A program made the translations under genes and the position numbers. Under the pieces are notes generated by a model, which worked only from the letters and a program-made list of their open reading frames with translations, was not told where the DNA came from and ran no database searches. 64,000 bases of DNA, taken from Sphaerosporella brunnea. Its lineage: Eukaryota > Ascomycota > Pezizomycetes > Pezizales > Pyronemataceae. Where the stretch lies: positions 62,001-126,000 of the forward strand of contig VXIS01000009.1 of assembly GCA_008704415.1 (NCBI GenBank). Reading direction: 5' to 3'. Shown piece by piece: positions 54,930 to 63,992 of the stretch (its first letter is position 1; every line of letters begins with the position of its first letter).

Positions 54930-55045
54930 GGCGACATAGGCAATCAACAAAGCATATCAAAACAAACAAACGGAATTATTTCCAGCAAGAAACCGCACTC
55001 ATTAGCAAACAGTTCCACCTCTACGTCGTGTACCCAACCATGCTG
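54930..55045 (-). repeat. Shared 3' flank of the MPRNRK family, copy M3
   Basis: CATAGGCAATCAACAAAGCA, CAGCAAGAAACCGCACTCAT and AGCAAACAGTTCCACCTCTA match the other flanks. It lies within 30-140 bp of the M3 stop. Confidence 0.7.
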
Positions 55046-55071
55046 AGCTCCTCCACCTCGCAGCCATGTCG

Positions 55072-56034
55072 TTACATTGGCCGCCTGACATAGCGCCGTC
55101 CGGCGAATGCAGAAGGCGGCGGGGAAGCCAGGCGCGTGTCAAACACAATGTTCGGCGGTGGCGGTGTCGTGTCATCAGGGAAGTTGTTCAGGCGCTCGGT
55201 CGGCGTGAGCGGTGCCATGGCCGGCAACTGGGAAAGCGGCGAGTGTAGTGCGTTACGAGTTACGGCGGGTTGTGGCGTCGCGGCTACCTCGCTGTTCCGC
55301 TCGATACGCGCCGTCGGGGTGCAGGGGGTTGGCTCCGCACGGGTATGTGACGGGAGGGCGGCGATACCGCGGGATTCCCACGACGGTCGTGGCGGGCACA
55401 CGGTGTCGGTGTCGCTGTGCGTTGCCTTGGCTGAGACCGAGCGGGTTCCTGCCCAGGTGCTGGCGTTACCCGTGGCGCCGGAGGACTGCGTGAGGTGCGC
55501 CAACGGGTCTCCAACGACTCCCCCAAACCCGTCCTCAGCGAGGTCCAGGGGCGCTTCGCGAGTGCGGACGGGTTCAACCAGACTGGCGTCATCGGACTCA
55601 GACAACAGCGGCTCCATGCGCTGCATCGCGGCGTCAGCTTGGTGGAGCCTGCCACAACCTGGTGCGCTACATACCTTCAAATCGCATATATCCAGTTTTG
55701 GATGCTTCGTGTGCGTGACGATCTCCGGCTCATTTGCGCGTTCGTTTCCCAATGCAGACCCGGTAACGGGGTCGCAGTCCTTCGGCGTGCTCCTCGGCGG
55801 CCACGTCCCGAATATGAAGCTGTCTACCAACGCGCGGATCCGCTCCTTGTGGGCGCGCTGCTGGGCATCGGATTGCTCGTTCTGGATGATGGAGTCCTCG
55901 GTCTGGGTGTTGGATTCGTCGTATGCAGTGTTGGCGTGCCCGTTCTGAGTGTCACCGTGCTCCTGCCGAGTGTTTCGTCGCTCCTTCCGAGCCTTCTGCG
56001 ATTGCTTTTTCAGCGACTTGCGGTTTCGCGGCAT
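55072..56034 (-). CDS. MPRNRK family member M3, longest copy (320 aa)
   Basis: N-terminus MPRNRKSLKKQSQKARKERR is strongly basic. A Q/N/D-rich stretch and the family block AHKERIRALVDSFIFGTW (about residues 80-98) follow. The middle has ICDLKVCSAPGCGRLHQADA, with two cysteines that are not an obvious zinc site. Beyond it is a long Ser/Thr/Pro/Ala-rich region, and the C-terminus IVFDTRLASPPPSAFAGRRY is conserved in M4. It looks disordered over most of its length. The gene has a TATA element, a C/A-rich leader and a conserved 3' flank. This is the only apparently full-length member here. Family not recognised; host expansion or a gene carried by a repeat are both possible. Confidence 0.68.
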   Translation of the reverse strand: MPRNRKSLKKQSQKARKERRNTRQEHGDTQNGHANTAYDESNTQTEDSIIQNEQSDAQQRAHKERIRALVDSFIFGTWPPRSTPKDCDPVTGSALGNERANEPEIVTHTKHPKLDICDLKVCSAPGCGRLHQADAAMQRMEPLLSESDDASLVEPVRTREAPLDLAEDGFGGVVGDPLAHLTQSSGATGNASTWAGTRSVSAKATHSDTDTVCPPRPSWESRGIAALPSHTRAEPTPCTPTARIERNSEVAATPQPAVTRNALHSPLSQLPAMAPLTPTERLNNFPDDTTPPPPNIVFDTRLASPPPSAFAGRRYVRRPM

Positions 56035-56140
56035 CTTGTAGTGTTGTGTGGGGATGCGGTGGATAGTTGTGCTGTTGTGCGGGGAGGCGGTTGTGGTTGT
56101 GGTGTTGTATTGGGAAGACGGTGGACGCGCGTTGACAGAA

Positions 56141-56150
56141 GTATTTATGC
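56141..56150 (-). promoter_or_regulatory. Conserved TATA-like element of M3
   Basis: GTATTTATGC on the plus strand, about 107 bp before the M3 start. Upstream CGTGCGCACGTTGCACCCTG is shared with M2 (near 52206). Confidence 0.65.
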
Positions 56151-56399
56151 GAACCAGTGCGCGGGTTCACAAAATTCGCCGCACACGACCGTGCGCACGT
56201 TGCACCCTGACATTGGGGTTCAACGTCAGGCGAATGGGGTGCAGTAGGCGTCAACCATCATCACGCAGCAGCGCCGGCTGGAAGACCAATCAGGGCGGAG
56301 CAAATCATCGAAGCATGCCAATCCAACCAGGTCAAGCTGCGGAGTCCCTACAGTCTGCGAACACGGCCTCCTACGCAAAACTCTCCTCTCGAATTACTG

Positions 56400-57007
56400 G
56401 AAGCGGTTGCTAATGGGATTTCGGCATTGTCCCACTAGGCAGGCCGTGCGGACTTGGCGACCTGACGTGATACGATACCTGATACAATCCAAGCCCTGTG
56501 GCTAGGGGTTTACGCCGCGACGCCAGCATATCCCTTGTGGAAGACAAACCTGCCGCCGAATGACGCTGCATCAGACTCATAGCTCGACGCAAAACTGCTA
56601 ACGTTGAGCAACCCGGGAGTGCGGATACACCGCATGCTCACAGCCAACAGAGATGCGGACGATCCCGATCGCTCCAACCAGGAAGCTGAATCGCAAGGTC
56701 ACGCACTACCAATGACATTGCGGTAACAACAACGCGCCATAACCACGACAAGAAAAACCGGAGTATTCAAGGCGAACAGGCGCACTCGCATTCCGCGGAG
56801 TATGTCTTTGCCCCCCCTCCCCGCTGCCCACGCGGCAGGATCAAGGCGTTGTGAATACACCGGCCAGCCGTGGCTGCAACCTGCGAGGCAAGCCTGTCAA
56901 AGCCCTCACGGCTCAAGTCGCACTCGCAAAGAACGAGCCGCCAACTGTTCCCGGAAAACGCTCCTTCTGCACGCAAAGCCAATCACGCCGGCGCCCAAGG
57001 CGACGAA
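56400..57007. other. Unassigned stretch
   Basis: Short ORFs overlap, one of which (56802-57236) runs into family D element DNA. No domains. Confidence 0.4.
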
Positions 57008-57254
57008 AACAGGACCAGTGTTCCTCACGGACCGGGGCGGTCTGCAGGTCGGCCTGGACGGGTTACATAGTCCAGTCAAGTCCGCGACTGAAGCGATCCA
57101 GTCCGCGATTGCTCCAGGACTGGAAAACCTGGTCCATGCGTTCGAGGTGACTCGGCCGGACCGAGTGCCAGTCTCGTGGAGCCGAGCCGAACCTGCAAAG
57201 CTCGAGCCAAAGCTCGGGCTGCCATACTATTGTTGATGCGCGACCCGGCCCGGG

Positions 57255-57261
57255 TATATAA
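57255..57261 (+). promoter_or_regulatory. TATA-like box inside family D
   Basis: TATATAA in CGGGTATATAAGGATC. Only very short ORFs follow (from 57404 or 57420), so no gene can be attached with confidence. Confidence 0.4.
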
Positions 57262-57702
57262 GGATCAGTGTCAGGGTCAGATTCTGGTTCTGGTTTCGTG
57301 CGCACCGTGACCATCCTTCGACGTATCACTCACTCTATATCCATCAAATCTGATCCCGAATTGAAGTCTTCTTCTTGCTTCGCGTCCATCCCGTCACCCA
57401 ATGCCTGGCGCTCCACCTCCATGTCTCTGTCACTCTCTACAACCTCCCCGTGTGGGGCAAGGTTCTGATCTAGGCCGTAGAGTTCCCTGTCGTCTACGGT
57501 CTTTTGATTGAGCCAACTTTTGACCAGTAGAACCGCGAGCCATGCTGAGATTTCAGAGCTTGAGGAGATGCTAAATGCGCCCTATATCCCGGAACTCAAT
57601 CGGGGGATGGTTGAATAACCTCAGCGGGAGGCATAAAGGAGTTTTGGAACGCGCGATCGATACGTAAACGCGGGCGGTTTGGATATAAAATCCTTATGTA
57701 AT

Positions 57703-58363
57703 AGTGGGTGTCAATAACCTCCGTTTTCACTTTCGGATGCCCCGTTCGTTGCTGAACGGTTACCACTATGTTTTACAGAAGCTTATTGACAATCTTACGA
57801 TGCGGCCATCTGGAATTGGGTAGAAGGTCCGCGGTGTAGAAAGCTTGCGACCATCAAAACAATCGACGCCCGCCCGGCCATCCAAACAATCGATGCCATC
57901 CTGCCCAGCAAAAACAATCAAAACCTCCCATCCAGCGAAAAACCCATCCGCCCAGCGAAGCACCAACGGGGGTCTCGCTGTCCATGGCATCGCGTAGCAC
58001 AATCCAGGCATCGAAAATATTCTCCACCAGGGTTAATGAGCTAACAACCAGACAATTCACAGCGCGTGCCCAAGAGCTTTTTTATCAGTATATTGTCGTG
58101 CAACTAAGCTGTTGAGAATGGAGGTTGTTCAGAGAGCGCGTTGTGGGCGTTGCAGGGGTGGGCGTGCGAGCGTTGTAGGTGCGGGGGTGGGCGCGGGCGG
58201 CCAGCGGCGGAACGGCTCAATCTGGTGCTCTCGAGCACCAGATTTGCGTTGTCACGGAGTACAATCGTGGCCAATGAGAAGTTTATCCGCACTCCCGTTC
58301 GTTTTGACTTTCTGGCAAACGGACGTCACTTCGGGGACTGAACGGAGGTTATTGACACCCACT
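57703..58363. mobile_element. Family C element nested in D (661 bp)
   Basis: Perfect 23-bp inverted repeats at 57703-57725 and 58341-58363, outer bases AGTGGGTGTCAATAACCTCC. AAT flanks both sides (57700-57702, 58364-58366). The empty site is visible in family D copy 2 at 17165-17182, where the arms join without the insert and with one AAT-like triplet (CAT). A 3-bp duplication fits the PIF/Harbinger superfamily among others. No transposase seen; interior has short ACAATCGA-type repeats. Confidence 0.85.
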
Positions 58364-58860
58364 AATACATTACTCCGCAGGAAGTATTCAGTCGGCTGGA
58401 TCGCCTGCAGGCGGTCCAGTCCAAACCCCCGGAAAGGACTGCTGGTCCCGGGCAATCTCGCACTGCACTGCATGCTGCAGTCCACGTCCAGCGCGCACTC
58501 AGGACTGGTCGGACTGGACTGTGAGGAACACTGCACAGAACCAACCACCGTCCCAGTGACAGAACGTGAGAATGCCGCAGCGCGGCCAGGGTGTGGAGAA
58601 CGCCACCGGATCAGGAGTGGCGAACTGTTGCTTCCTCCGCGACTATTCCCCAGGTTGTCGAGATATTGAGTATGTGGGGATAGGTTAGTAACCTAACCCT
58701 ATCATCCGAGTATGAACTGCGGCACTAGGGTTAGATAGCGATGTAGTCAGATTACAGTTGCACTTAGCTCCAAACCTTGCGATCATCACTTCTACCGATA
58801 CCCTCAGCGGCGATCCATCATCGCAAAACAACCCCCACACTGCCACAGCTGATAGGCAAC

Positions 58861-60429
58861 ATGCCTGGCCCCGCAACGACAGCGAGAAAACGCGCGCGCA
58901 ACACGCAGCAAGCGGAGTCCAGCCAGAAGCGCGTCAAGACGCCACGACTGCCGCTTTACAAGGACCACGACCGCATGTGCGAGCAGCTGGGGATCCCGCC
59001 GCGCGACAAACTGGCCACACTCGTGATACGGCGGGAGCTGCAGGACCTGTGCAAGGAGCACGGATTCGAACTGACGCGCAATTACAGCTCCTGGGGAGCG
59101 GATGCGATGCGCAAGCTCGTCAAAAGGGTCACCGCGCAGTTGAACGCCGATCCGACAAGGAAGAAGGTGATCCCCGCTGCCGCTGTCGACGCCCTTGTGC
59201 ACAGACTCTGCTTGGATAACGTCAGAAACATAAAGACGGCGACGGAGAAGAAGTCCAAGGGAGACCCGGAGCAGGAGGAAGATCGAAATTCCAAGGACGA
59301 GGAGGATTATGACAAATCCAGTGATGGGGACACTCCGGCTCCACCGACTGAGCCGCGATATGCGCCGCAACAAGAGGTCGAAACAGACATGGATAACGAA
59401 GACGGCCAGGACGACAAGGAATTCCGTCATCTCAACAAGAGTCACACCGAGATCGACGACCAACTCAGCAACCAGGTCACCGATATGCCGAATGACGATT
59501 TGAACGGTCAAACCCGGCTGGCCGAGGCGCATCACCACGAAATACGCCTTCCTCCATGCCGGCCGGTTCGGGCCCAGTGCAACGATGAAACCCGCAGCAT
59601 GCATAACAGCCGTGAGAGCAGACCGTGCGAGCGCAATCCCGCGCCGGAACCACTGTCGGCGGTCAAAATGCACCTTCCTCCAGTTCGAGCCAAGTACAAC
59701 GACGAAACCCGCAACACGAACAGCGGCCTTGACCGCCGGTCCTTGGAGCTCAGTCCCGCACCCACACCACTGTCACCGGTCGCAACTGTTTTTGAAGAGA
59801 CCGTGCATCTTCCACTTCCACACGCATCGGAATGCGATATACTTGTGCATTTCGGCACGGAATCACCTTCACCCCTACCCGTCCTCATTCCGAGAGATAA
59901 ACCGTTCCATAAGCTTTATCATTCGGTGACTAAGAGGCTGCCATGCGACATTGATCACATCCGCCTTGTTGCCATTGTACCCGAACCCACCGAGATAGTT
60001 TACCTGGACACGGTAGAAGATTGGCTGTGGTTGACAGCAAGAAGCGAGGTGGTTCGGCTCCACCTGATGATTGCGCTCATCGGTGCATCCAGTATGCAAG
60101 GAGAGATCCCAGGTTGTGAAGAGACTGCGCATCTTCCACTTCCACACGCATCGGAATGCGATACGCGCACCAGCATCGTTGTGTATTTCAGCACGGAATC
60201 ACCTTCACCCCACCCCGTCATCATTCCGAGAGATAAACCGTTCCATAAGCTTTATCATTCGGTGACTAAGAGGCTGCCATGCGACATTGATCACATCCGC
60301 CTTGTTGCCATTGTACCCGAACCCACCGAGATAGTTTACCTAGACACGGATCAGGATTGGATGCGGTTGACAGCGAGAAGGGAGGTGTTTAGATTCATGT
60401 TGCTGCTCATGCCTCATACTGAAAATTAA
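58861..60429 (+). CDS. Hypothetical protein with two near-identical C-terminal repeats (522 aa)
   Basis: I place the start at 58861 (MPGPATTARKRARNTQQAES); an in-frame ATG at 58777 would add 28 residues without clear coding character. Residues 1-30 are basic, nuclear-signal-like. Residues 35-120 are helical (MCEQLGIPPRDKLATLVIRR; KLVKRVTAQLNADP). Residues ~135-195 are acidic. Two short repeats follow (LPP.R...NDETR...PAP.PLS.V, about 238-312). Residues 312-419 and 420-522 are two copies of a ~108-residue unit: RDKPFHKLYHSVTKRLPCDI and IRLVAIVPEPTEIVYLDT. The unit's strand-helix-strand look and final YLDT..DW resemble ubiquitin- or PB1-like folds, an inference from pattern only. Intronless. 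Upstream DNA recurs inverted at 49.8-50.0 kb. Confidence 0.75.
   Translation: MPGPATTARKRARNTQQAESSQKRVKTPRLPLYKDHDRMCEQLGIPPRDKLATLVIRRELQDLCKEHGFELTRNYSSWGADAMRKLVKRVTAQLNADPTRKKVIPAAAVDALVHRLCLDNVRNIKTATEKKSKGDPEQEEDRNSKDEEDYDKSSDGDTPAPPTEPRYAPQQEVETDMDNEDGQDDKEFRHLNKSHTEIDDQLSNQVTDMPNDDLNGQTRLAEAHHHEIRLPPCRPVRAQCNDETRSMHNSRESRPCERNPAPEPLSAVKMHLPPVRAKYNDETRNTNSGLDRRSLELSPAPTPLSPVATVFEETVHLPLPHASECDILVHFGTESPSPLPVLIPRDKPFHKLYHSVTKRLPCDIDHIRLVAIVPEPTEIVYLDTVEDWLWLTARSEVVRLHLMIALIGASSMQGEIPGCEETAHLPLPHASECDTRTSIVVYFSTESPSPHPVIIPRDKPFHKLYHSVTKRLPCDIDHIRLVAIVPEPTEIVYLDTDQDWMRLTARREVFRFMLLLMPHTEN
59794..60425 (+). repeat. 324-bp in-frame tandem duplication in gene 58861
   Basis: Unit 1 starts at 59794 and unit 2 at 60118 (GAAGAGAC in both). 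About 140 bases in the middle (from GAGAGATAAACCGTTCCATA to the GATAGTTTACCT strand) are essentially identical. The ends differ more, and the second unit has nine extra bases (ACGCGCACCAGC region). Confidence 0.92.
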
Positions 60430-60622
60430 GCTCATAGGAGGGAGGATACAGTATGCATGGAGAGATTCCGGTGGTGGGTTGCATTGTTTGTTTGTTCAGC
60501 CACGTCCTGGTCCGCGTGTTCTTCTGGGACAAACACACTGGTTGCATCGCGGCGGGGGGGTGGCGGGCGGGCGGGGACTGGTACTAGTAGCGAATGTCAA
60601 TTCAAAGCGTTATGTTTCTACC

Positions 60623-60750
60623 CAGGGTTGTCAGTAGCCGGCCGAAATAGCCAGCCTTTGCGCGGCTGGCTTCATAGCCCAGCCAGCCGCACCGGCTTTT
60701 TAAGTAGCCAGCCGCGTCGGCCGGCCGGCCAGGCTGCAACGGCTGCATCA
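60623..60750 (+). mobile_element. Left end of a hAT-like element, decayed
   Basis: CAGGGTTGTCAGTAGCCGGC resembles family B and MITE ends, followed by repeated AGCCAGCC/GCCGGC blocks. No matching right end or target duplication was found. Confidence 0.4.
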
Positions 60751-61261
60751 TCGAGTGATCGTCAGTGAGCGATATACTAGTACCCCACGGTCCTTCAAGT
60801 TGCGAGACCCGGTAACCATTGTGCAATAATGGACCGCCTTACACCTTAACACACTCAGCACCCAGCCTTCCCTCCGTCTACCGTCATCCCGGGGCCATCA
60901 GGCACTGGTAAACCCACTTCTAGCGCTGGAGTCGGAGCCTGAGTCCGGGGCCCACCGCCCGCCCGCATTGTCTCTTAATCTGCTTTTTGTCCCCGCCCGC
61001 GTTGTCTGTTAAAATGCCTTTTTTGCCGCACACTATTGTATTTTTTTTTTGTCACACAAAATGAGGAGGCGTATGCTGGCGGTAAGCCCCCCACGCACAC
61101 CTGAAACCGTCCTTGAAAGCTCACTGCCGATACAGGCACCACCACTACTACTGCCCGACATCCAGGGCCTACGTTCCGGTCCGATATGAGAATGGCGAAG
61201 AAGATGTCCCGCCTGATGATGTCGAAGATGCCCTGCGTATGCCCGGATTGGTCGCTTGTCC

Positions 61262-61330
61262 CCGCATTAGAGCTGTGCACGGTGCGACGGGTCGGGGCGC
61301 GGGCGGGCGGGGCGCCACCGGGTGACCAGG
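61262..61330 (+). repeat. G-rich repeat related to 33760-33825
   Basis: GCGACGGGTCGGGGCGCGGG then CGGGCGGGGCGCC. It matches the complement of the C-rich block at 33.8 kb, starting with AGCTGTGCACGG against TGCTGTGCATGG. It has several G-runs that could fold as a quadruplex. Confidence 0.6.
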
Positions 61331-61344
61331 GTTGGGCGGGGTCA

Positions 61345-62475
61345 TCGGCGTGTGGCAGTTTCGGCATCAAGATGCAGCAACAGATAAGCAGACGTTCCGC
61401 TCTGGCGATGTAGGCGAGCGAAGTGATGGCGATCACCTCGGGGGCCTCGGACGGGGATTGGCTGGTGGCGGCTCCTTTGGCGAGGCAGTCGGCTTGCGCA
61501 GCTACTATCGATGAGATCGTTGCGAATATGTCGGAAATGTCCTTAGACGATATAGGCATAGAGGTGGCCCCCGAGCAGAACAGTCCGCGGCTGGGCAACC
61601 AGTCGGACAGCAATATACCGAGCCAACAAACCACAAACATCCCTGCGGTCATTCCACCGCAGAGCTGCGTCTCAGACGCTCGGCACGACAACACCGATAT
61701 CTAACCTGCCCAGCCAGCCTTCGAGCAAAACGAATTGCATCACGGAATACAGCAAAGCGCTGATTCTCTCGATAAGGGCGTTGCTAATTGGGCGGTGATT
61801 TCACCGCCAGAGCCTGCACACGAGGCATCAAACAACCAGGTTTTTCTCCATGCATGCATGAAACGTAAGGGCTCCGGGCCGTCTAGCCCGGCGCAGAAAC
61901 CGAGAAAGCACGCACGGGAGATCTCTCTCCCCCCTCCGTGATGCATTCGAAGCATGCAGGGCCGAGCAGCGCACTGGTCTCGGTGCGCCCAACGCCGACA
62001 CGCGAGATGCACCAACCCCGTCTGCACCCCCCCCCCCCCGATGAGGCTGAGGCGAAAGAGGGATGGAAGAATGTTGAGAGAATGAAGCGCAGGCGGCCCT
62101 CGGGCCGTACTGCGGCAGAGTCGTCCGGGAAGAGCGTCCCGTCCTGGGCCCAAGTGGGCGGTGACGGAGCCGTGTGCTTCAACTTCTACATAGGAGGAGG
62201 ACCGGGCAACACCAAGCCACGCATGACGCGCAAACCCCAGGGGGGCAAAAAGAAGGAGAGGGGGAAGGTGAAGGAGAGGGAGCAGCGGGCTCCGGACGTC
62301 CGGGGTTGATGAGGGGGTGAAACAGAGTCCTTTTACGTAATTACGTATAATTTTTGCGATTTCCTTGATTTTCTAGGACCCCGAGCCTAGGGGTAGCGAT
62401 GATTCTGTGTTGTACCAATGCCATGGCCGCAAGCGGTCGAATGCAATATGATTAAAACAAAAACAAACAAATCTC
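61345..62475 (+). mobile_element. ORF1-only LINE derivative, copy 2
   Basis: The 3' part aligns with 48930-49535: LMHSKHAGPSSALVS-type ORF1 segment, REQRAPDVRG stop, then the CGGGGTTGATGAGGGGGTGA sequence. The 3' end carries CATGGCCGCAAGCGG, CGAATGCAATATGATTAAAA and an A-rich tail (62450-62470). It extends further 5' than copy 1, including an ORF1 N-terminal part. The left boundary is uncertain and no target duplication was found. Confidence 0.72.
61423..62309 (+). pseudogene. LINE ORF1 remnant, broken
   Basis: The first part, ITSGASDGDWLVAAPLARQS then ACAATIDEIVANMSEMSLDD, ends at a stop near 61704. HACMKRKGSGPSSPAQKPRK follows in another segment (61735-61941), and the third frame (61938-62309) has EAKEGWKNVERMKRRRPSG, PSWAQVGGDG and REQRAPDVRG. 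A C10 homopolymer at about 62030-62039 and stops break the frame. There is no RT motif between the stop and the tail. Confidence 0.6.
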
Positions 62476-62479
62476 CATG

Positions 62480-63600
62480 CCGAGTCTCCAATTCGGAAGG
62501 CAACCGCAAGAAAAAGCAACGTTGCGTGGTCGTATCCGGCATCCATCACGTATCGACAGCCCATGCGCTATCGAAACCCTCGATATCCTGTATGGATGGG
62601 TCGCCTCCCTGGACTGGCAACCGACAACCAGGAGGCCGGGCTCGCAACTACGCCGGAACCGGGATAGGCTTTTTTGGAACACACAGGGCCGATGTATCCG
62701 GTCATACCGGCCTGGGAGTACACCAAATGGCACTGGTTCCGCAATCAGCTTCACATTTCGTGGCTTGACCTAACGAATGTATGGCTCAAGAAGGAGCTAC
62801 CGCCAGATCTGAGGAAGGTCGTGTGGAAGTGGTGGTAGTTGTAGCATAGGCAGAGGGAGACGGCCGTCATGCACGGGTCTGGGGATTGGCCCCTTAGAGC
62901 ATTCCACAGTTCGTTCATCTGAGTTCCGGCCGTGATAAGCGCCATGTGTATCCGACGGCCCAAGGAAAAACTATGCTACGCGCATCCCAACGAGAAACCG
63001 CGACCCACAACAAAACCACCGCCTAACGAGAAACCACGACCAACGACGAACAAACCCAATCAACCAAAACCGAACATACGAATCGTTTCGCAGCCCATTG
63101 GTCATCCTCTCAATCAGCACCTGGCCCCAGCCGCCAGACTGTCCACCCTCCCACCACAGCTCGATGTAGCAATCCAACTACAGCAAAAACACTTCAACGA
63201 TGGATCCTGATTGCAAAGGTGAGAGCTGTGCACAGACATCGACGCTGGCATCGATGCGTGCCACAGCGGTGGATATCCAGGTCCTCATGATGGCGAATGA
63301 TCATCCGGTGAGAGATGCCTCCGCTGAGAGGGCAAACACCCGAGCGGCACTATAGTCCATCGCGACTGCGCACAGTACCTGTTGATCTGGGCACCGACCC
63401 ACTCCACTGGTGGGGGCTATTCTGGGCTCCGTTTTCATCTGACGGATATATGAACTGGTATAACCAATAACTGCACCGCTAAGGCGGTTAAAGACACTGA
63501 TTTTCTGCTGATGACATCCGAATATCAACCGCTACCAGACTCCATAGAGGCAACGGAGGACTGGGCATATGTCTGGCCGATTCAGACGATCACACGCAAC
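62480..63600. other. Unassigned stretch
   Basis: Short ORFs. A lysine/proline/asparagine-rich low-complexity ORF (62932-63210) arises from CGAGAAACC.CGACC repeats at 62988-63050. No domain. Confidence 0.4.
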
Positions 63601-63610
63601 GATGACATAA

Positions 63611-63992
63611 TTGAGGACAACTGGATCGGAGATCTTCGGTATGCTATGGCTCATGAACGACGTACCAGAAGGCACTTCTGAAGCAACAAGCGTCAGAAAA
63701 CTCACGAAGATACTACAATGCAGCAAACGAGTTTCGGTAACCGACTCAGGAGCAACCAGTCACGTTACCAGCTTAAATCAGAAGTGGGTCAATTGACGTC
63801 AAACGGGTGATGATAGTCAAAGAGAAGCCTGGCGGCACAATTGAACGATACAAAGTACGACTGGTAGCCAGCGGTTTCTTACAAACACGCAACGACTACG
63901 ACGAGATTACATCCCCAGTCATCCACGGCGAAAGCGCTACCAAAATGGACCATCTCAACTTGAGTTTATGCGGCTGCCTCGAGCCGGACTAA
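63611..63992 (+). pseudogene. Ty1/copia remnant: protease motif joined to RT motif
   Basis: The first frame ends with VSVTDSGATSHVTS, the D-S-G-A...S-H active-site motif of copia-type proteases. Only ~20 bp after its stop, a second frame reads KEKPGGTIERYKVRLVASGF then LQTRNDYDEITSPV. This is the copia RT opening (KxxxDGTIERYKARLVAxGF, with YxETFSPV downstream). In a full element, protease and RT are separated by an integrase domain of several hundred codons, so this is a deletion derivative. The frame stops at 63992 near the window edge. No LTR is seen. Confidence 0.8.

Larger units (their letters stand above)
57016..58533. mobile_element. Family D hAT-like element, copy 1 (1518 bp) with nested element C
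   Basis: Left end CAGTGTTCCTCACGGACCGG; complement of right end CAGTGTTCCTCACAGTCCAG, a 13-base identical start. Flanking 8-mers AACAGGAC and CACAGAAC agree at 6 of 8 positions, compatible with a mutated 8-bp duplication. Two arms match 16535-17290. No transposase is visible. Element C (57703-58363) is inserted in the right arm. Confidence 0.7.

Noticed and set aside
58804..59673. 289-aa minus-strand ORF
   Set aside because: It is antisense to the well-supported 522-aa gene and arises from that gene's codon composition.
60623..60750. Complete hAT MITE
   Set aside because: Only the left end is convincing. The expected GGCTACTGACAACCCTG-like right end and an 8-bp duplication are absent.
60975..61694. 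239-aa minus-strand ORF
   Set aside because: It is antisense to the LINE ORF1 remnant, spans the G-rich repeat and lacks any motif.
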